From: an uncultured Bacteroidales bacterium
Lineage (GTDB): Bacteria > Bacteroidota > Bacteroidia > Bacteroidales > UBA932
Assembly: GCA_900319485.1 (NCBI GenBank)
Contig: ONOQ01000013.1
Location: 1 to 42,042 of the forward strand
Reading direction: 5' to 3'
Length of the DNA stretch: 42,042 nt
A program made the translations under genes and the position numbers. Position 1 is the stretch's first letter. Each line of letters begins with the position of its first letter. Positions 41,750 to 42,042 of this stretch are shown here, in pieces. The notes below the pieces were generated by a model. The model did not search any database. It was not told where the DNA came from and saw nothing but the letters and a program-made list of their open reading frames with translations.

Positions 41750-42042
41750 GCTTGTTTGGTTATAATTTCATATCTTTGTTTAGGATTATGAATTTCATAC
41801 GCTTTCCAACCTTTTGAATAATTATCCGTATATAATACAATTGCAGGTTCTGTAGTATCAACTTCAAAATCTATAGAGTTCTCTTTGAAATTTAAAATAT
41901 TTAAAGAATATTCTCCTTTAGCACCGAGTTTATATTGCGATTCTTTTTCTAAAATTATCGTATTAAAAATATCAAAATTCTTATCGCATAACATTTCATA
42001 AATTTTATTTTTATCCGTCTCTGTTATGCAACTGTAATATAA
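41728..42042 (-). CDS. YfhO-like membrane protein, C-terminal part only (runs off the right edge, AT-rich)
   Basis: The frame is open from 42042 to a stop at 41728 (104 residues). The segment EYSLNILNFKENSIDFEVDT followed by AIVLYTDNYSKGWKAY matches the soluble C-terminal domain of YfhO-family proteins, where a D-Y-x-x-GWKA motif precedes VDG. Here the sequence diverges right after KAY and ends in ITKQAKKWAVF, whose last codons lie inside the terminator of the neighbouring operon, so the true C-terminus was probably lost. Base composition (about 25% GC) is quite unlike the other genes. It is either transferred DNA or an assembly junction. Confidence 0.5.
   Translation of the reverse strand, partial: LYYSCITETDKNKIYEMLCDKNFDIFNTIILEKESQYKLGAKGEYSLNILNFKENSIDFEVDTTEPAIVLYTDNYSKGWKAYEIHNPKQRYEIITKQAKKWAVF

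Noticed and set aside
41747-41778. Perfect promoter-like TTTG-N20-TATCTTTG on plus just after the porin terminator
   Set aside because: It lies in AT-rich DNA antisense to the YfhO-like fragment, and the only ATG after it opens a frame of nine codons; probably chance.

Overview
This 42 kb window looks like chromosomal DNA of a GC-rich (roughly 57% by eye) member of the Bacteroidota, most likely order Bacteroidales. The evidence is promoters with the phylum-specific -7 motif TAnnTTTG, a division and cell wall (dcw) cluster with the long-insert form of MraY and a meso-DAP-type MurE, an Rpb6-like RNA polymerase omega subunit, an UppS-BamA-OmpH operon, and a LysM/periplasmic-binding-protein fusion. 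I cannot name a genus.

Layout. Positions 1-14,500 (minus strand) hold one tight operon: mraZ, rsmH, ftsL-like, ftsI, murE, mraY, murD, ftsW, murG, murC, ftsQ, ftsA and the start of ftsZ, which runs off the left edge. Its promoter carries four TGG repeats at exact 10-bp spacing that look like MraZ boxes. Positions 14.9-18.0 kb hold upp (minus) and, divergently, a LEA-like lipoprotein gene, a SPOR gene and rpoN. Positions 18.2-22.3 kb hold miaB, radC and an oxaloacetate decarboxylase alpha/pyruvate carboxylase B-like gene, all on minus, followed by tRNA-His on plus. Positions 22.9-27.7 kb hold nadK-uppS-bamA-ompH on minus. Positions 27.8-36.1 kb (plus) hold pdxJ, a Skp-like lipoprotein, a GT4 glycosyltransferase, the LysM protein, trxB, bamD, rpoZ, recN and a Fur-family gene. 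Positions 36.1-41.7 kb (plus) hold gdhA and then an operon of an M49-like lipoprotein, a DASS transporter and a porin. After a terminator at about 41,721 the DNA becomes strongly AT-rich and holds a partial YfhO-like gene.

The genes are mostly housekeeping functions for envelope growth: peptidoglycan precursors (MurC-G, MraY), the divisome (FtsA/Q/L/I/W/Z), the lipid carrier (UppS) and outer-membrane assembly (BamA, BamD, Skp). The unusual content is non-coding. (1) The heptamer ATCGGCC/GGCCGAT occurs about 90 times by hand count on both strands, against about 7 expected. (2) At least four families of palindromic repeats are present. One has four copies of about 134 bp at gene 3' ends, with two of them flanking miaB in inverted orientation. 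(3) Palindromic elements have entered two genes in frame, murE and the LysM gene, adding peptide without breaking the frame. (4) Two enzyme-like proteins lack their defining catalytic residues: the M49-like lipoprotein lacks its zinc motif and the OadA-like protein lacks its biotin lysine. I saw no CRISPR array, transposase, phage gene or defence system.
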